A program made the position numbers and the translations under genes. 64,000 bases of DNA from NCBI GenBank assembly GCA_013397795.1, contig VZTJ01004192.1, positions 2,572,649-2,636,648 on the forward strand, written 5' to 3'. Each line of letters opens with the position of its first letter. Within the stretch, counting starts at the first letter, position 1. This document shows positions 12,541-24,400 of the stretch, piece after piece. The notes under the pieces were generated by a model that searched no databases, had not been told where the DNA came from, and was given only the letters and a program-made list of their open reading frames with translations. This DNA comes from Orthonyx spaldingii (lineage: Eukaryota; Chordata; Aves; Passeriformes; Orthonychidae).

Positions 12541-12915
12541 AAGTGGCTACAAAACTACTAGGGTGAGATAATGCTGGATAGCTCAGTGGCCTTTTCAACT
12601 TCCCAGTTATTCGATGGCCTTGATATCCTCCTCCATGAAGAAGGAGGTTCATCAGCTGTGTTACAGCTGGTTTTGTGCTGACCTCTGTCAGTAGTCCTCT
12701 GTGGAATTTCTGCTGAGCACCACTGCAGGGGGCATAGGCTCCAAATGTGTCGCTGCCACGACTTTCATGTGCTGCTCCATTGCCGTCCTAAGGCTTTTCA
12801 AAGCCGTATTGAAAAGCTGATGGAATTGCTTTTAATGGGGACTGAGACAAATCTGTTGTGTTGTCTGCACACAAGTTTTTACCAGGACTGAAATGAGTTT
12901 AGTGCTCAGCGTTAC
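12541..12915. other. GC-richer flank of candidate first exon
   Basis: Sequence of higher complexity and CpG content than its surroundings. On the minus strand the frame of the exon at 12916-13017 continues past its donor for 26 codons to a TAA (12834-12832). It then stays open for 46 more codons to a TGA (12690-12688), with one in-frame ATG-rich stretch. This could be the start of an intron, or the remains of an intronless gene broken by one stop. I cannot choose between these. Confidence 0.25.
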
Positions 12916-13017
12916 CTGTTTGAAATCCTTGTCTGAGCCATGTTTTCCGTCATCTAGGCTGGTGGTATCTCTGATAGCCAGGGAAAAGAGCAGCCAGAAT
13001 AGGCACAGCCTGTGCAT
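12916..13017 (-). CDS. Candidate first coding exon, secreted protein
   Basis: On the minus strand an ATG (13017-13015) in a favourable context (cccggccATGc) opens 34 codons starting MHRLCLFWLLFSLAI. This has the form of a signal peptide: a basic residue, then a leucine/aromatic hydrophobic core, then a polar region. A hydrophilic stretch, SLDDGKHGSDKDFKQ, follows. The frame reaches a consensus 5' splice donor, CAG|GTAACG, exactly at a codon boundary (phase 0). The 300 bases around it hold roughly ten CpGs, the densest cluster I noticed in the window. The first residues faintly recall PDGF-D family starts (MHRL then RDT), but the rest does not match and I do not name it. A short secreted product, a lncRNA exon or chance remain possible. 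Confidence 0.22.
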
Positions 13018-13220
13018 GGCCGGGAGGAACGGGCACAGATGGTCCTCCTCCGGCCGGGCAATAATTTTGGAACCACTGACACAAGGCAAGGGCTGTTCTT
13101 CTTTGCTTGTTGACGGCTGCTCCAAAGATGACCTCAGAACATGTCAGGAAAAGTAATAAAAGACAGACAAGAAACCAGGCTTTAGACACGAAGAGGTAAT
13201 GAGTACGTTTTTATCGATTG
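13018..13220 (-). promoter_or_regulatory. CpG cluster and possible promoter/5' UTR
   Basis: Immediately upstream (minus strand) of the candidate ATG lies a CpG-containing, GC-richer segment (gcccggccggaggagg near 13040-13056). A pyrimidine-rich tract sits around 13140-13175, and a TATA-like ATCGATAAAAACG lies about 190 bases from the ATG. Together they could form a weak promoter and 5' leader. No CpG island by usual length criteria; the inference depends on the exon. Confidence 0.15.
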
Positions 13221-13843
13221 CCTCTCTCACCTGGGCTGGAGAAAGCTAACTCAAGCCTAGCCATTTCTGAGGCTTCATAAGCAGTGTTATGGGTACTCTG
13301 GGGATTTGGGGCAGTCAGTACTTCATAAAATGATAGGTTTCTTTTTGATGAAGTAAGAACGGCCGTGCACATCCCTTACTCATACAGGTGACATTGGCCT
13401 GTTTTGCCACATTTGCCTGTTTTCTTAAATAACCTTTACAAAGTTAGCAAAAGGCAAAATGGATCATTCAGAAAGCTTACTTTTGTGCCCTGTTTTTGCT
13501 ATGGAGAAAGCATAATTCTGTGGAAAGTCTGGTAGAGTAATTCTTATTGGACCAGATAATTAATTAACTCTTTAAAATCCTGTCTTAAAAGTAGTTTTTT
13601 ATAATTTTTCTACATGTTCTTGAGGGATAGAATTACTTTTCTGTGCTGCAATTTGCCTAAATTTAGGTGAAGTAAGCAGTGTTCCTTAATTTCAAACTAA
13701 GTTTCCCTAGACCCTGAATATTTTCTAAAATATTTTCCAAATACAGCTTCCTTATGAAATATAATGAAAAAAAGTCAGTAGTAAATAGTCAAATGTAAGA
13801 GCAGAGATCATAAATGGGTTTACTTAATAATGCATCACACTAC
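13221..13843. other. Non-coding stretch, nothing recognised
   Basis: AT-rich sequence with scattered TTAATTAA-type motifs; nothing supported. Confidence 0.55.
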
Positions 13844-13974
13844 CCTGTGATCATCTTCACAGTAGCTTTTGGAGGCAGTAAGAATTTCAAATCTATAGGG
13901 AGGATGTATAGGCAATGTATCTTTGGGGTCTTTAACTGACCTTACATGAGGTTCGTAATGCTCAGTTGTGTTTC
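13844..13974 (-). other. Possible exon-like ORF, unknown
   Basis: The minus strand has an AG acceptor (…ATATAAAAAAAATAG) preceded by a moderately pyrimidine-rich stretch. An open frame then runs to a donor-like CACAGG|GTAGTG. The translated part reads NTTEHYEPHVRSVKDPKD and continues PPYRFEILTASKSYCEDD. It is hydrophilic and of balanced composition, unlike the Phe/Lys/Asn-rich chance ORFs nearby. The run of A before the AG weakens the acceptor, and no family is recognised. Confidence 0.12.
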
Positions 13975-15945
13975 CTATTTTTTTTATATCAGGGTAAATG
14001 ATATAAATACAGAATAATGATACAGGCATAGGGAATCCCTGGTTATGCAGAAAGAATTTTATTTACTTGTTAGCAGCAATTTTGTTGGGGTGAATGGGGA
14101 GAAATACTTCACGTGAAATGGGATGCCTGTGCCATCTGCATTGGATTCATGTGTACCTTGCCAATAAATCAGGGTGTCCAAGGCACTCTCACTGCTTATC
14201 CTCAGAGGTGTCCTGTCTCATAACAGGGAAGCTGCACAGATATTTCTTCAATTAATATATGCATCTATGCCTGTAGGTGTCAATGGTTCAATACAATGCC
14301 ATGACAAGAAACCTAAAATAGGTGAGCAACCTTCCTTGGACTCTAGTAACAACAGTTAGCTTAATACTTTCTTCTTCACTTGTTAGTTTTATTAAAAAAT
14401 GGAGCATTTTACCTTGAACAAAATGCTACCTAAAGTGATTGAAGTATGTCTACATATCACTGTTGGCATAATAGTGGCATACTGTCAACTAGCTACCTGG
14501 AAATAATCATAAATTAACTATTTTTAACAATTTCTTTTTTGGTTGATAGAGTTGATCAGTGTAGGAAATGGTTTTATCAAGTATGGTTTAGATTTTTTTT
14601 TCTTTTTCTTAATTGTAACTATGTAGATTCTGTAGGAAAGGACTTGATAGTTTATATCTGTTATACTGAGTAATGTATCATGTAAATGTTCTTCATTGGT
14701 GGTGCTGAACAGAAGAACAAGTGTTAATCTTTGTTCAGTCATCATGGTTTTTTTACAAGAGGAATTAGCATTTGATCATTTTGATAGAGCTGTTGTGTTT
14801 TGTGAGGCATCTAATCTTGAATCTGTACTTGCTTACATTAGGATGTTGTTTTCTAACAGTGCTGTGTGTAATATGATCAGGACTGCTGCTGGAAACATGC
14901 ACTTCAGCCCTGTGTATCCTACGAATGCTGATGAGCAGAAAGAAGGTTTGCTGTCTTGCTGTCTGCTCCTCAGGTTTCTTGGGGTTATGCATCCCATTGT
15001 ATATTGATGACACAGGGATAAACTTGTTCATTCAAGCACACCTATGAAAAATTCATGTCTGTTCTAAAGATCTGTCACTTCGGATGCATATTGGTGGCTA
15101 TGTGAGCACATCACATCATGTATTGGTCAAAGGCTGTATTTTTTACAATTTTGTTCAGAATGGCTTTATCCATCTGCCAAAGCAGAAATTAAAGAAAACC
15201 TTTGGTCAGCCAAAATTTATTAGGAAATTTTGATTGAAGAAGAACATGACTATCCTGAGGTTGCTACTTCCTCCAGACAGTGATGAATTAAGGTATTTAA
15301 AAGTGGGTACTTTAAACCATGACTTATATAGCTAGATAAATATAAATGTGGCAGCTGCTTTACTATCTTAAAAAAACTAATTACAATCTCCCTTTTCATT
15401 TATTAATGCACATACAGTGGTAAAGCCATTGAACAGTTGAGATTTGCTACATAGAATTTAATTTCCTGACATTAAAAGGTTTATGTATTTAATGATAAAA
15501 TGTCGGATAGTGCATTATGCTCAGTGTTTTTGCCCAGTAATTTGTACTGGCCAGGAGTAGTGCTGCTGCTCTCCAAAAAACTAGTAGAGAACATACCTTT
15601 ATATGCATATATGCTTGTAAAATGGAGGCCTCTAGCATGTATGAATAGTAACTTTAGAAATCAAGTAGCTATTGATTTTTTACTCTCTTTGTGGAAATAG
15701 TGGAGGTTGTTTTGTTGGTTTTTTTTTTTTTTTGCTGAAATACAGTGGCTGAGTGTATTAGAACATGATGAAGTCAACAAAGTTCATGAGGGCCAGCTGG
15801 ATTCATATGCATGATTCAATGCTTGAACCCCCCTCTGACAAGAGAGAAGTATAGGAGAAGATTTGAAAATTCTGTTTTTATTGCTCCCATGTCTGAAAGT
15901 CACAGATTCTGATGTATTGAGTTTTGCAGAACTCAAGTAACTTAC
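13975..15945. other. Non-coding stretch, nothing recognised
   Basis: Contains overlapping ORFs on both strands (14524-14745 minus, 14696-15007 plus, 14765-15031 minus). A good acceptor-like site on the minus strand (GTTCTTCTGTTCAG ending near 14702) has no matching donor downstream. A 15-base poly-T run lies at 15719-15733. Confidence 0.5.
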
Positions 15946-16162
15946 CATAAATGCACTTTTATCTGAAGTCTGAAACTGTCATAATGAAGTTAATGTATGT
16001 TAAAAATTCAGCTAGAGTACTATGAAGATCTGCATAGTTATTCAAATTTAAGCAAATGACTGGTCCATTGAAATTTAAGCCTGTGCATAAGTCTTTGTGA
16101 CAAACTTGTGCTATTTTATCCAGTGTTCTTTCATTTAGCAAAGTAGCTGGGATGATACACGT
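15946..16162 (-). pseudogene. Exon-shaped segment with in-frame stop
   Basis: A strong acceptor on the minus strand (TTATATTTACATTTCACAG, ending at 16163) and a perfect donor (TTTATG|GTAAGT, after 15946) bracket 217 bases. Only one of the three frames is open from the acceptor, for 67 codons (start TCIIPATLLNERTLDKIAQ, end IMTVSDFR), and it meets a TAA about 14 bases before the donor. The segment could be a decayed coding exon, a non-coding RNA exon, or an alternative terminal exon. The product is not recognised. Both splice sites could also be coincidence. Confidence 0.15.
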
Positions 16163-19100
16163 CTGTGAAATGTAAATATAAGTACATTTGCATGAAAATA
16201 TTTAAAGAACTTTGGGAAAATAAGTACTGAAACACAGAAATTAAAGATAAAAGCGTTCTTATTTCTAACAGAACTAGTCAGAAATTTTCAGCTATGGGGA
16301 AATAGAAAGGACAAAGCTCTAATTCAAACAGATGAAAGTTGTGTCCTTGTAAAGAGTGGACTCTTTTCATTTTGAATAATTTAAACCATTTCTTTCTTTT
16401 GAGGTGAACATTGTAGAGCGATAAAATCTCTTGTACCATTTTAACCATCAAAAAGAAATTTGGTGATGTCTTACCTTTTCTGTCCTTCATTACATGTACA
16501 TTTAAAATTCACTTTTGATATTAATCATACTTAGAAATCCATTTGCTGCCCATAGTGATTTCACTAGGGAAGACTCGAATCTTTCAGGGTAATGGAGTTC
16601 TAACTAAGTATTAGTTATTAGGTACTTAAGATCTTACTTTTTCCAGATGGCGATGCTTAATCTACATCTTATACACTTCTGATGGATAAAGATTCCAAAT
16701 CACGTTCTGAAAAAGTAAAGAAGTTATTCTCATGGTCCAGTTGAATCAGGTGGTAGCTCTACACCTTGCACAGAAGCTTTCCTGGGCAAGTGTCACCTTC
16801 TGCAGGCTCCAAGTGTTGTTCATTGTGATTGGCACTGCACTGAAACCTTCCAGCAGTGAGGGAGGTTTAACCTGCAGCCTCAAAGCGTCTTGCCTGAGCT
16901 CTTAGGGAAAGATTTCTAAATAGTTGCACAGTTTGCTTGAACTGGAAATTGACAACTGTCAGCAGTATTCTGAGCCCATGAGTTAGCCCATAGTTATTCT
17001 CAGTTGTGGATCATAAAAAGTAAGGTTCATGCCTGCCTTATTGGACCATGTCCCTCATCTCAAACCCACTTTGAGATTAGGTGGGGCTGGGATGACCTGA
17101 CCACCTGTCTGCTTGCTTTAGCATCACATGGGAGCAGAAATCTAAACCAGACAGCTGGGAGAGAGGAGTGAATGGAGAAAATTTAGTATACAACAGTAGA
17201 TATTAGCAGAAGTGGGATTTTTGTAAAAGCCCATCCCAGTCAAAGTCAGTGCCTTTGCAGAACAAAACAGAATATCCAGTAGAGTCCACTGCTCTTCACG
17301 TGTTTTCTTTATCTTTGCTATGTAAAACTAATCCTTCTGTGGCAATCATTAAAACAAATATCAACTCATTAGGAACAACCATTAAAATAAATCTTAACTA
17401 TGAACAAATCTCAATACTCATTAAAATAGGTCTCAGATCATTAGGATTTTTAGTATACAGGTTGAAAATAGAAGATAAGGTAATTTTTAAAAAGAAAAAT
17501 TAGGTGTCAAGGCCTTTTCTGTTTCTCTTACTTCCTCAGCAATGAGGGCACTGGGGGTGCACAAGGAGTTGGGAGGGGACACAGCCAGGACAGCTGACCC
17601 CAACTGACCAAGAGGGTCAGACCATATGGCATCTGCTCAGCATATACAGCTGGGGGGGAAGAAGGAGGAACGTTGGGATTGTGACAGGATTTGTCTTCCC
17701 AAGTGACTGTTGCACATGATGGAGCTCTGCTCTTCTGGGAATGGCTGAATGCCTGCCTGCCCATGGGAAGCAGTGAATTAATTTCTTGTTTTCTTTTGCT
17801 TGTGTGCAGCTTTTGCTTTACTTATTGAACTGCCTTTATGGTAACCCATGAGTTTTGTAGCTTTTGCTGTTCTGGTTCTGTTGCTGGTCCCGTTAGCGGG
17901 CAGTGAGCAGCAGTGTGGTGCTTACTTGACAGCTGGGGTTAAACTGCGACAGTCCTGCAGGAACTGCTGATCCCACAGCTGTCCATGGCAGTGTGCCTTA
18001 GCTGATTTTTCATGATGCTGTTGGAAAGAGAACTGAGCAGTGTAAAGTCCTACCAAAATCTTGGGTACAGGTCCATACAGTGGAAACTTTAAGAGTTGCA
18101 TGTATATTTTGCTCTTATAGTGGAAAGGTTTGTCTTTTCTATTAAAAAAAAATACTAACGCTGACAGTTTAGAGGTACACCTTTTATGACAGAAAATTCT
18201 TGATTTTAAAAGAATTCTATTACATCAAAATCCTAAAGTATCTTTTAGTCACTCTGGATCAAAATCTTTTCTGAAACAGTGTTGGTATTCACTGCATGTT
18301 GTATTCATTCACCTCTGCCTCATATGGACTTGAACTTTGGTCATTGTTTTGTTCTTCACATTAAAGGAAATTGACCAATGGGATTTGAAATCAGTGGCTC
18401 AGCTGAATAGGAGTTACCCATGCATACCTAGGGTCTGAGTATGAACCATTTATGTTTAATTAAATGTAGTGGTCTGAGTGCAAACCAGATCTAATCTCTG
18501 TTTGTTACAATGCAGGAATGAGCAAATCTAGTTAAGCAAAAGAATAGCACTACACTGTGGGATCTAAGGGGCTGGAGGCATTGTTAGAGGGCTAACACTG
18601 GAACTTCATCTACACCAGGAATAGATTGTATAGATGTCTTTAATTAATGCTGAGTTGTAGTTTCTGGTACTAATGACTTTCTAAAATTAATAGAATGCTG
18701 TTGTAGGAAAGAACTGCTCTGTTCAAAAAGTGTCAGCCAAAGACAGCATGCCTTTGTATTAACTCTGTTTTTAGATAAGCATTTAAAGCTATGCCAAATA
18801 CTTCTAAGGTTTTAAAAGCTTGATATTTTCTTTTTGATATTTAACAGACTTTGTGGTGAGGTTTTCTTGGAAACTCACAGATTGAACACACTTAAAAAAG
18901 CATGATATATGCATTGTTTTTCTACAGGATACAACAGGGCATATAATGCCATCTTTTTCTCTAAAAATTATAGTGGCACTTTTAACCCAAACAATGCAGT
19001 CTTTTTCAGGTGGTTCAAGGCTGAGGTATTTTTCCAGACTAAGATCCAGATTTTATTCTGAAATCTCATAATCTGTATTTGGCATAGCCTAAGAACAGAA

Positions 19101-19785
19101 CCTGAGGGAGTGTTTATTCCTACTGAGCTCAGAGGATATGGAAGATAATCTGTACCCTTAATGTTAGGGATAATCCTTCCACATTTCCTCTAAAGACTCT
19201 TCTATGGAATCCTATTAGGCAGATAATAAAAGAACAAGTTTTTATCAGTCAAAGCTAGTTTGGCAGTATTAAGTATGCTTTTTAAAAAAAAAAAAACGAA
19301 AGTTGCTAAGAAGCCACATTCTGTGGTTTCAGAATTCATGGATCTTTATCAGACTGTAGCATATTTGATAAGACACAAGCAGAAAGCAATCCCAGAAGAG
19401 ATGATTTGTTACCAGGGCAGAGACATCCCCCTGCCCCCTTAGCTGTTAGGCCATTGGTCACTTTCATTTACTGAACTCCACAGTATATTTGATTTATACA
19501 AATAGCTGCACTGATTTATACTGTAATATAATATACCTAATAACTGTTACATTAAAAAAGAAGTGTAATAGAATCTTGGGATTTTGCAAGGGTGAGATAT
19601 GGCTGCCTTTTCCCCCAGCCTCCTGTGGAATGTATTTCACGCCAGTCTGTATTTCCATTTCTAAAACACCACTTGTTACAGGAGCCGTAGCTGATATGTT
19701 ATCCTTGCTTTGTGAAGGGTAGGCCTATCACTCTTACTAATTTTTCTTCTGTATAGGTTCATTTGTGACACCCTAGTCAAAGCTC
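16163..19785. other. Non-coding stretch, nothing recognised
   Basis: AT-rich DNA with homopolymer A tracts (for example 19283-19295). Minus-strand ORFs at 16278-16490 and 17528-17764 have no splice-signal support. Confidence 0.55.
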
Positions 19786-19801
19786 CCGGTGATATCCGGT
19801 G
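19786..19801. repeat. Paired CCGGTG motif
   Basis: Two copies of CCGGTG separated by ATAT, within an otherwise CpG-poor region. CCGGT is the core of Grainyhead/TFCP2-type binding sites, which often occur as tandem half-sites; that link is inference. Confidence 0.35.
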
Positions 19802-21229
19802 TTCTTGGCGGTAATTGAACAAGTAGAATTTCCTAAAATATCACTGCACAAGGAAACAGAAATGTATAGTACTATTTATAGAATTGAAATATGGTTGGGA
19901 AAAAGAAAAATACAGGAACATTGATTGTATAGGTAGTTTATTTAATAAACTCAATGTGATCGCCAGCTAGAAATGAATGTGGGGTTTTGGGTTTGTTTGT
20001 TTTTGTTTGTTTGTTTTTTAATGCAGAAGTCATGAGGTGCTCGCTGAAGCAAAGTGATTAGGTTAAGATATTTTTTCTTCTTGTTCCAGTGAACTCATGC
20101 TGTTTGAAGCCCAACAATATTGCTTTAAATATCAATTTTTCTCACTGTTGCAAGCATTTTATTGTAAACACATTGAAGAAAAAGAATCTTGAATTATATC
20201 TGCATACAAGAAAAGAGTAGTGTTAAAATGTTCCTTTGAAAGGTTTTAGTGTTAGTACTGTACAAGATCTGAGGAGCAGAGAAGTCATTTGCCAAATGTA
20301 GCAAAATAGAAAAACTTCATTAGTTTTGCACAAGATTTTTAGATGGTGTATAACACATACAAAAATGATGTATTGGAAAAAACTGCTTTCAGATGCTTTT
20401 TCATGCCCTCTGCCCCACCACTGGAAGTTGGTTCTTAAAATGCAGTGCCTTTAGCTTGCTTACCTGCTTACATGAGGATTTTGTGCATTTGCTGTAGGGT
20501 TTCCTAATTTGAAATGATCAGCTGTATTATCTAATCTAGCTAAAAAAAAAACAAAAAAAAACACTTGTCCTTTCTCAAGAATTCTTTGTTTTCATTCTGA
20601 GCAGGGCAGAGTATATTTAGGATGTTTGAAGCCATTGTGGCAATGAACAGTATAAGCAGATGAAATCTCTGGAAAACTGAAAATGTTCTGTTTTGCAGCT
20701 AACGTCTGATGCAAGATGAAAATTTTCAAGTTTGCATATCTTGAATTTAGAAGTTGTGTGTGTATGATGAGAAGTTACATTGTGAAGAATGGCCTCTGCC
20801 TTTTTAGCTGTCAGACATGCACAGATACCTACACAGGTGAAACTCCTTAGTGTAAATTCTGCCTTTGTTTGGATATATACAATGCCTTGTAAACTCTTGA
20901 AGATTCACTTGAGTGACTGAGGATTTGAAATGGGCCTCTTTTTTTCCTCCTTATAAATATAATGTAAAAGATCATCTCCTGTGCTATATTATAGTTTCAT
21001 ATAAAAACATAAGCTTGCGTGGATATATTTGGCCTTAGGGAATATCAACAAAGATTAACATCAGACAAGATAAATAAACCATTACTTTTTTTTGCTGTCA
21101 AATTTGTGATTGGGCAAGAAGTTTCATTTTGTTACTGAAACATTTTATTGATCTTAAATTTGTGTTTGCATCATATATTATGCTGTATTCTCATGGTGCC
21201 TCAGTATTTCAGCAGTACTGCAAAGTTCT
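19802..21229. other. Non-coding stretch with simple repeats
   Basis: Holds a degenerate (GTTT)n run at about 19990-20020 and an A-rich tract with one interruption at about 20541-20562. Otherwise nothing recognised. Confidence 0.6.
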
Positions 21230-21480
21230 GTAAATAAATACGAGATTGCCAGGCAATTTAATGAATTTTAATGGATTATAGTGCAAATTGCCACATGCAA
21301 TTGATAATACTTGCTAGAGTCAAGCTAAAATGAATGAAAAATCCCAAGCTGTATTATAAAATATATCACTGAGCCCTCGATAGCCATCTCTAACATGGCT
21401 AATTACCAGTTGTCTTCTCACTGCAAATACATAACTGGATGTTTACCTCCAGGTGATAAAACCTCACTGAAGGTGAGAAT
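21230..21480. promoter_or_regulatory. Candidate regulatory block, homeodomain motifs
   Basis: A dense run of homeodomain-type sites in high-complexity sequence: aatttaatgaattttaatgg, then GGATTA, two CAATTG/GCAATT-like units, and GGCTAATTACC near 21398. This texture resembles conserved non-coding elements beside developmental genes. Conservation cannot be seen from one sequence, and AT-rich DNA yields such motifs readily. Confidence 0.2.
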
Positions 21481-24400
21481 CAGCTTGATTTCTTATTGAC
21501 TAGTTTTTCCTGTCTCTCATGATTGCTTTGGTCCCGGTTCCTGTCCATAGGCCTCTTTGTTGAAGATTCAGCCAGTTGTAGATGCAAACTGTGTGTTTGT
21601 CCCTTTATGGCTGTGCTAAACCACAGTTTTGCCACCAGATCGCATTGCCCATCAGGAATGTAGTTCGTGTAAACTCCTTGCTCACACCTGTGCCTACTCA
21701 CATTCAGAGTAACCAAAGCTATTGCTGCCACCCACCAACTCTGTACATTTAAACCCCAGGTTTAGAAGCCTGGCAGTCTCAGGTACCAAGAAACCTTACA
21801 CAGTTACATAAGTGCTTCTTTTGCCCAGCTTCACTGTCCCAGCCCTGCCTCTCAGCTCCTCCCCATGTGGCCAGGTCATATTGCTGAAATTTAAGACTCT
21901 GTGCAATTAATTTATTCCCAGAAGGGAATGAGGAAGCCTTAGCTTGTAGAGGTCATCTTAATTTCATAAAAGGTATTAAAAAGGGCATAAAAGGTGTTAC
22001 GGCACGTGTTGGAGTGTGAAGGTGGAAGTGAAACACACACAGAACCTGTTCTTTTGTTCTGGTGGAATCCCCCTTGGGACCAGCAGCACCTTACCAGAGC
22101 TTCTGCCCTGGTGGGCGTGTGAAGGAGGCTGATGCTGTGAAATTGCACCAGCTCTTGTTAAGTTTACAGTGAGGACCCCAGTTGCTAAAAGAATTATGAT
22201 TGTAGAATTTTTACTATTGATATTTATTTGATATTTATTATGCACTGATATTTATGATTTGTAATGGCAATTCAATTTAATCCTGATTTACAGATGTGTA
22301 TTTTCCCAACTTAGGAAAAAAAAAAAAACCAACAATGGTGTTTTCCTTGAGGATCAACATACTGGCTATCATATTTCAAATTATTCTGTATGAAAGCATG
22401 AACCCTATTCCCTGCTCTGTAATCTTGAGTCATGCTAGGAGTCAGATGGAGAGCTGCATTCCTTGCCAGATGACAGGATGGTTTTGCAGAGAAGCCTAGG
22501 AAATTAATTATACTGGGCAGCAACCATCCGTGTGGTGCATGGAAGCTAAGAGTGTAGCAAGTGCTGAAGGGTGGATGCTGTGGACAAGTAGATGGGAGCG
22601 GCTGCAGTATCTGATTGTGGTGATGTGTGGGGTGTGGTGGCACAGTAGGCACACAGGCAGGCCTGTGGGAGCGGTCTTGATACCCTGAAAATCCTGAATC
22701 TGTTGACTTGAACATACTGGGTTGTTTTTTTTCAGTGATCTTTTCTGTTATAATTATTTTAAAATACAAAAACCCCCACATTGTATGGATGGGGTAGCAT
22801 TTCAGGAAATAGCAGGTACTTTCAAAGTCAAACATTGATACCACCCCTTTCCCCAATATAAAATGAAGTATTTTGTCTATACCTTTATGGAATATGTTTT
22901 TGTAGGCTTTGCCAGAAGGAATTAATGCTCTGAATCTGCAGTAATGTCAGATTTCCACGCTTTATTAATCTCGCAGTAGGCTGGAATTTAAACATCTTTC
23001 TTATGGTTCTCTCCTTCATGTTGCCATGTAGTTCTTAATAGTAGGGAAGAAAGCTACAATCTTTTATGCTGGAAAAGAAAAGAATATTGAAGGCCTCAGT
23101 CATGTTTTTTTAAGTACACTCTTCAGTTATATGAGACTGACAAAAGCAAGAGAGTAACAAAAATTACCTCAAAAGCTGGAGAAGGCCCACAGTTCAGCAC
23201 TGCTTTCATCATTATTATTCATTCGAACTGATTAAAATACTTCTGTAAATTATGTGCAGTCAATCAACAACTGGAGGGGCAAGTCCGGAGTGAAATCTAC
23301 TTAGTGTAGCTTTTATAAATCCCTGTGTCCTATCTCTTCACATGATACTGTGTTGTGTTTTATTCAGCACTTTGCATGGTGAAACACCAGTTTTGTGTCT
23401 GAGTTGCTGGCTGTGGTTCTTCTTGCTCCTGTCCCCATGTCATTCATGGCACTGGCTGTGTATCAGCAATATAGTTACATTTTTTCTTGCTTCTACATCT
23501 AAAGTACACCCATGAAATACAATGAAGAATGCAAAAAACCAACAAAACAAACCACAACCTGGGGAAAGAAAGGGAAAATTTTTGTTAATAGAGAGTTGTT
23601 TAAAAATATGTGTCTTGGAGAATGAGAGTGTAGCCTAGCTAACTTGGATTTCTGCATGAATTAATGAGCAGTGATTAGACCAGCTGAGGTTCTACAGAAA
23701 ATATTGACACCTTTTAACTGTGTTCTCAAATGTATTTATATATATTGCTTTAAACTATTTGGTGCTCACATTCAAAGTTCTGTGCCAAGTATGGCACAGA
23801 GATGTGCTGAGTGTAGGTAGAGTTTGGAATGCCAGTTCATCAGTTAATGTGCCTTCAGCTGTCTTGTCTGGATAAATGTGATACTGAAATTCTGTGAAAA
23901 GGGGCTACTCCAGTGCTGTTCTCGAAGGCCCTGCTTCTGGAGTATACAGTGATCATGCAGAAAGTATTTTGTCTTTATCAATGATGAGACAGGAAATTAA
24001 GATTTGGGAATCTGTCTCTCCTGGGAAATGGCCTGATATCCTTTCAGAACAGGCATTGGAGCTTCATGACGCGCATCCAAGATTCACTCTTCAGTGATGG
24101 CCTGTCAAAGAATCTTACTATATTTCAGAGAAGGAGGAAGAAAAAAACTCCCACACAACTACAAAATCCTATTTTCTTGATTATTTATTTTTTAATCAAA
24201 TGGCTAAGGTTTTATTATCTGCTGCATTCACTTAGCTACACAGAGAAGAGTCAAAGTTTGTAGTCAGATTGCAGGTCGAGAGGTAAAGAACTAAAAGTCA
24301 GTTTCTGGCTTTCAGCTCCCTGAATGAAATATATTTTTACCATACTTGGGGGAAATAATAGAAGCTTCGGGCCTGTCATGTCTGTGATGACTTTTCTTGA

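Noticed and set aside
12916..13017. Identification of the candidate exon as PDGFD exon 1
   Set aside because: Only the first four residues and a short RDT word agree with what I recall of the family. The rest differs, and no CUB-domain exon is visible downstream.
12950..13210. Minus-strand frame with a signal-peptide-like hydrophobic run (FLVCLLLLFL)
   Set aside because: It has no ATG (the nominal start is GTG), and the hydrophobic run is encoded by a pyrimidine-rich tract that may be part of a splice acceptor or leader. The overlapping frame with a true ATG and a donor is the better candidate.
14524..15031. Overlapping ORFs on both strands with one good acceptor-like site
   Set aside because: Open frames on both strands at once point to low stop density, and no donor follows the acceptor.
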